Shown here piece after piece: positions 63,501-64,000 of a stretch of 64,000 nt of DNA. The notes beneath the pieces were generated by a model. It made no database searches. It was not told where the DNA came from and saw only the letters and a program-made list of their open reading frames with translations. Where the stretch lies: positions 189,830 through 253,829 of the forward strand of contig JBPCNH010000004.1 of NCBI GenBank assembly GCA_051001455.1. Direction: 5' to 3'. A program made the translations under genes and the position numbers. Numbering within the stretch: the first letter of the stretch is position 1; every line of letters starts with the position of its first letter. Source of the DNA: JBPCNH01 sp051001455. Its GTDB lineage: Bacteria > Actinomycetota > CADDZG01 > WHSQ01.

Positions 63501-63815
63501 CGAGGCCTCCTTGGGCCCCAGGGCGTGGACCAGTGAGACCGACTTTGGAGCCCGGAAGGTGAGGTCGAAACCCGGCATCCGAGCCTTGTGATGGCGATGG
63601 CTCACGGCCTCGCCGGTCGCCGGATCGCGCCCTTCAAGGACCGGCGTGAGCTCCCGCTCGCGGACGTGACCCTCGAGCCCGAGATCGGCAGCGCCACCGC
63701 CCAGCCAGTAGCCGGGGGCCTCGCCGGCGCCGAGGTAGTAGTCCTCGACTCCGCGGGCAACCGAGTTCAGGTAGTAGTCCTGCTGGCCTCTCGCCAGTTT
63801 ACCGATGTTAAGCAT
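60582..63815 (-). CDS. MobF-family conjugative relaxase-helicase (TrwC/TraI-like)
   Basis: Nicks and unwinds DNA for conjugative transfer. Relaxase domain (about residues 1-300): tyrosine pairs at 14-15 and 26-27 (QQDYY, VEDYYLGAGE) and a three-histidine metal site, H152 with HTH at 163-165 (DPLLHTHVLVANLI). Helicase: Walker A VGKAGTGKT near 463-471, Walker B VVVVDEAGMVG, and the late motif AYAITGHKAQGMTTDRAFV. A Glu/Arg-rich coiled-coil tail covers about residues 880-1077. ATG 63815 gives MLNIGKLARGQQ; 1077 aa. No coupling protein or type IV secretion gene is in view. Confidence 0.94.
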   Translation of the reverse strand: MLNIGKLARGQQDYYLNSVARGVEDYYLGAGEAPGYWLGGGAADLGLEGHVRERELTPVLEGRDPATGEAVSHRHHKARMPGFDLTFRAPKSVSLVHALGPKEASNEIINAHDSAVLLALDYLERHTAVGRRGTDGVIPIDSSGFVAAAFRHRTSRAGDPLLHTHVLVANLIHGDDAKWSALDGRLLYSHAKTAGYLYQAQLRKEISRRLGAEWTQVRNGTAEIEGIPRAAIDEFSRRRAEIEIRMEQRGERSARAAQVATLDTRRAKDHDVRPEGLQPEWERRAKSVGLTRKDLKQVLGRSRTNYRPLASGLTDELFGPDGLTRDASSFTVREVIQALCERRGPGVSAAQIEKEANELLESDLVVRLSAAKSDFLLTSTSLRLGNGQVVPSVNDATRYSTKEMLRLEERLIRRAVDRQEDSVAVAEKAALKDALASRHSLSREQRRMVEDLTCSGRGVDVVVGKAGTGKTFALDAARGVWESSGVKVIGCALSARAAKELEAGSGIESSTIAALMKDLDDWNTPGLERDSVVVVDEAGMVGTRQLDALLNHVEDAGAKVVLVGDDKQLPEIAAGGAFRALKDKLPALELAEVRRQSNSWERDALELLREGRSAEAVEVYSERDRLVVGRDAPETRAALVADWWQASQEGKAVMIAARKADVADLNDKARTILKAEGVLGDEELTFRGRSFGVGDEVMTLRNDRGLGVINGSRGVVENVDVTAGELEIRLDGDRVVTLPTEYLEAGNVTHAYAITGHKAQGMTTDRAFVLGDDSMYREWGYVAMSRGREENRLYVVMGDGCDRDDVGGAIERPYEVDQLVRSLERSRAKSMAFDPNGDISELDTGSLKIEQQQIYERLSQGPRDQTRALTQLREEAERIQDALGRERRIAADAENQLASMGAIAKARGKWDVERLRNRIKDAGKVEERLSQQLREMADEEKQLIRAQKDREQWVKQQSPLVERAQVIENELAHGNKALLRDRENNLPKYLESTVGAIPERPSERKEWRQTVLTIEDYREKYSVKDRNRALGGEPRNADQRHEKEQIERDIDDRNERKSGRSRHEEHDFGRGLELSRE

Positions 63816-64000
63816 CGCATCGCATCGCCCCAAACGCCGCAAAAGTTACATACCTGGAATTACTAGCATGTAATGCAAGCGTATGAATACTGAGTGAGAT
63901 TCAGTCGCTACCGCCCCACCGTCAACAAAGAAAATCCGGGTCCAACGCTCTATCGGCTTCGACGATGTCCGGAGCCGGTCGGAGATGACTCCGCATGGTG
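63816..64000. other. upstream region of the relaxase gene
   Basis: 185 bases, with a locally AT-rich part at about 63842-63900. Small inverted repeats are visible (GCAT-GTA-ATGC near 63874-63884; ACTGA-N7-TCAGT near 63892-63908). MobF relaxase genes often have oriT just upstream, so this is a candidate place, but no known nic motif is recognised. Confidence 0.4.

Overview
The window is high-GC bacterial chromosome, most likely from a member of the Actinomycetota. Pointers are the actinobacterial-type order of the ribosomal and RNA polymerase genes, a coproporphyrin-type heme cluster with HemQ, a DUF222/HNH endonuclease gene, a bifunctional NnrE-NnrD gene, and RpoB/RpoC of actinobacterial length. 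I cannot place it to class or genus.

Layout. (1) 1-8516, minus strand: a cell-wall and housekeeping cluster read as glmM, glmS, nnrE-nnrD, alr, an alpha/beta hydrolase, tsaE and tsaB. Several genes overlap by 1-4 bases, and tsaB runs off the left edge. (2) 8652-21496, mixed strands: a TreT-like glycosyltransferase, an ECF sigma factor coupled to the alkyl-DNA repair gene ogt, a small membrane protein, the heme genes hemE-hemY(cgoX)-hemQ(chdC), a lipoprotein frame split by an in-frame TAG, aconitase, a lipoprotein amidohydrolase and the DUF222/HNH gene. (3) 21636-43737, minus strand: one almost unbroken run of str, S10, spc and alpha genes from rpsL to rplM-rpsI, with fusA, tuf, secY, adk, map, infA, rpoA and truA. 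A hairpin between map and infA probably splits it. (4) 44155-57237, minus strand: rpoC-rpoB with a clear promoter, rplL-rplJ with an L10 leader and attenuator, rplA-rplK, and nusG-secE. rsgA sits inside this group on the opposite strand. (5) 57462-58610: a secreted LVIVD-repeat protein. (6) 58682-64000: an accessory region.

Region 6 is the most unusual part. Two near-identical 47-bp copies of the 3' half of a tRNA-Trp(CCA) gene lie about 1 kb apart. Each starts a short cassette of about 0.9-1.0 kb that carries only a toxin-antitoxin pair: Phd-like with a PIN toxin in the first, DUF433 with a DUF5615 PIN-like toxin in the second. Both cassettes have matching ends, a doubled TTAGCA motif at an almost equal distance from the tRNA core and a TGCTAAC/TGCAAACG...GAAAC...GAGCAG block at the other end. 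Neither encodes a recombinase. A MobF relaxase-helicase gene follows. The simplest reading is tandem integration at the tRNA-Trp gene that in Actinomycetota usually stands just upstream of secE. An intact tRNA-Trp and perhaps an integrase would then lie beyond the right edge.

Other points of note are long low-complexity tails on NusG, L10, L17, S3 and L22, a truA gene whose only full-length start is CTG, and strong inverted repeats near glmM/treT, rpoC and rsgA.
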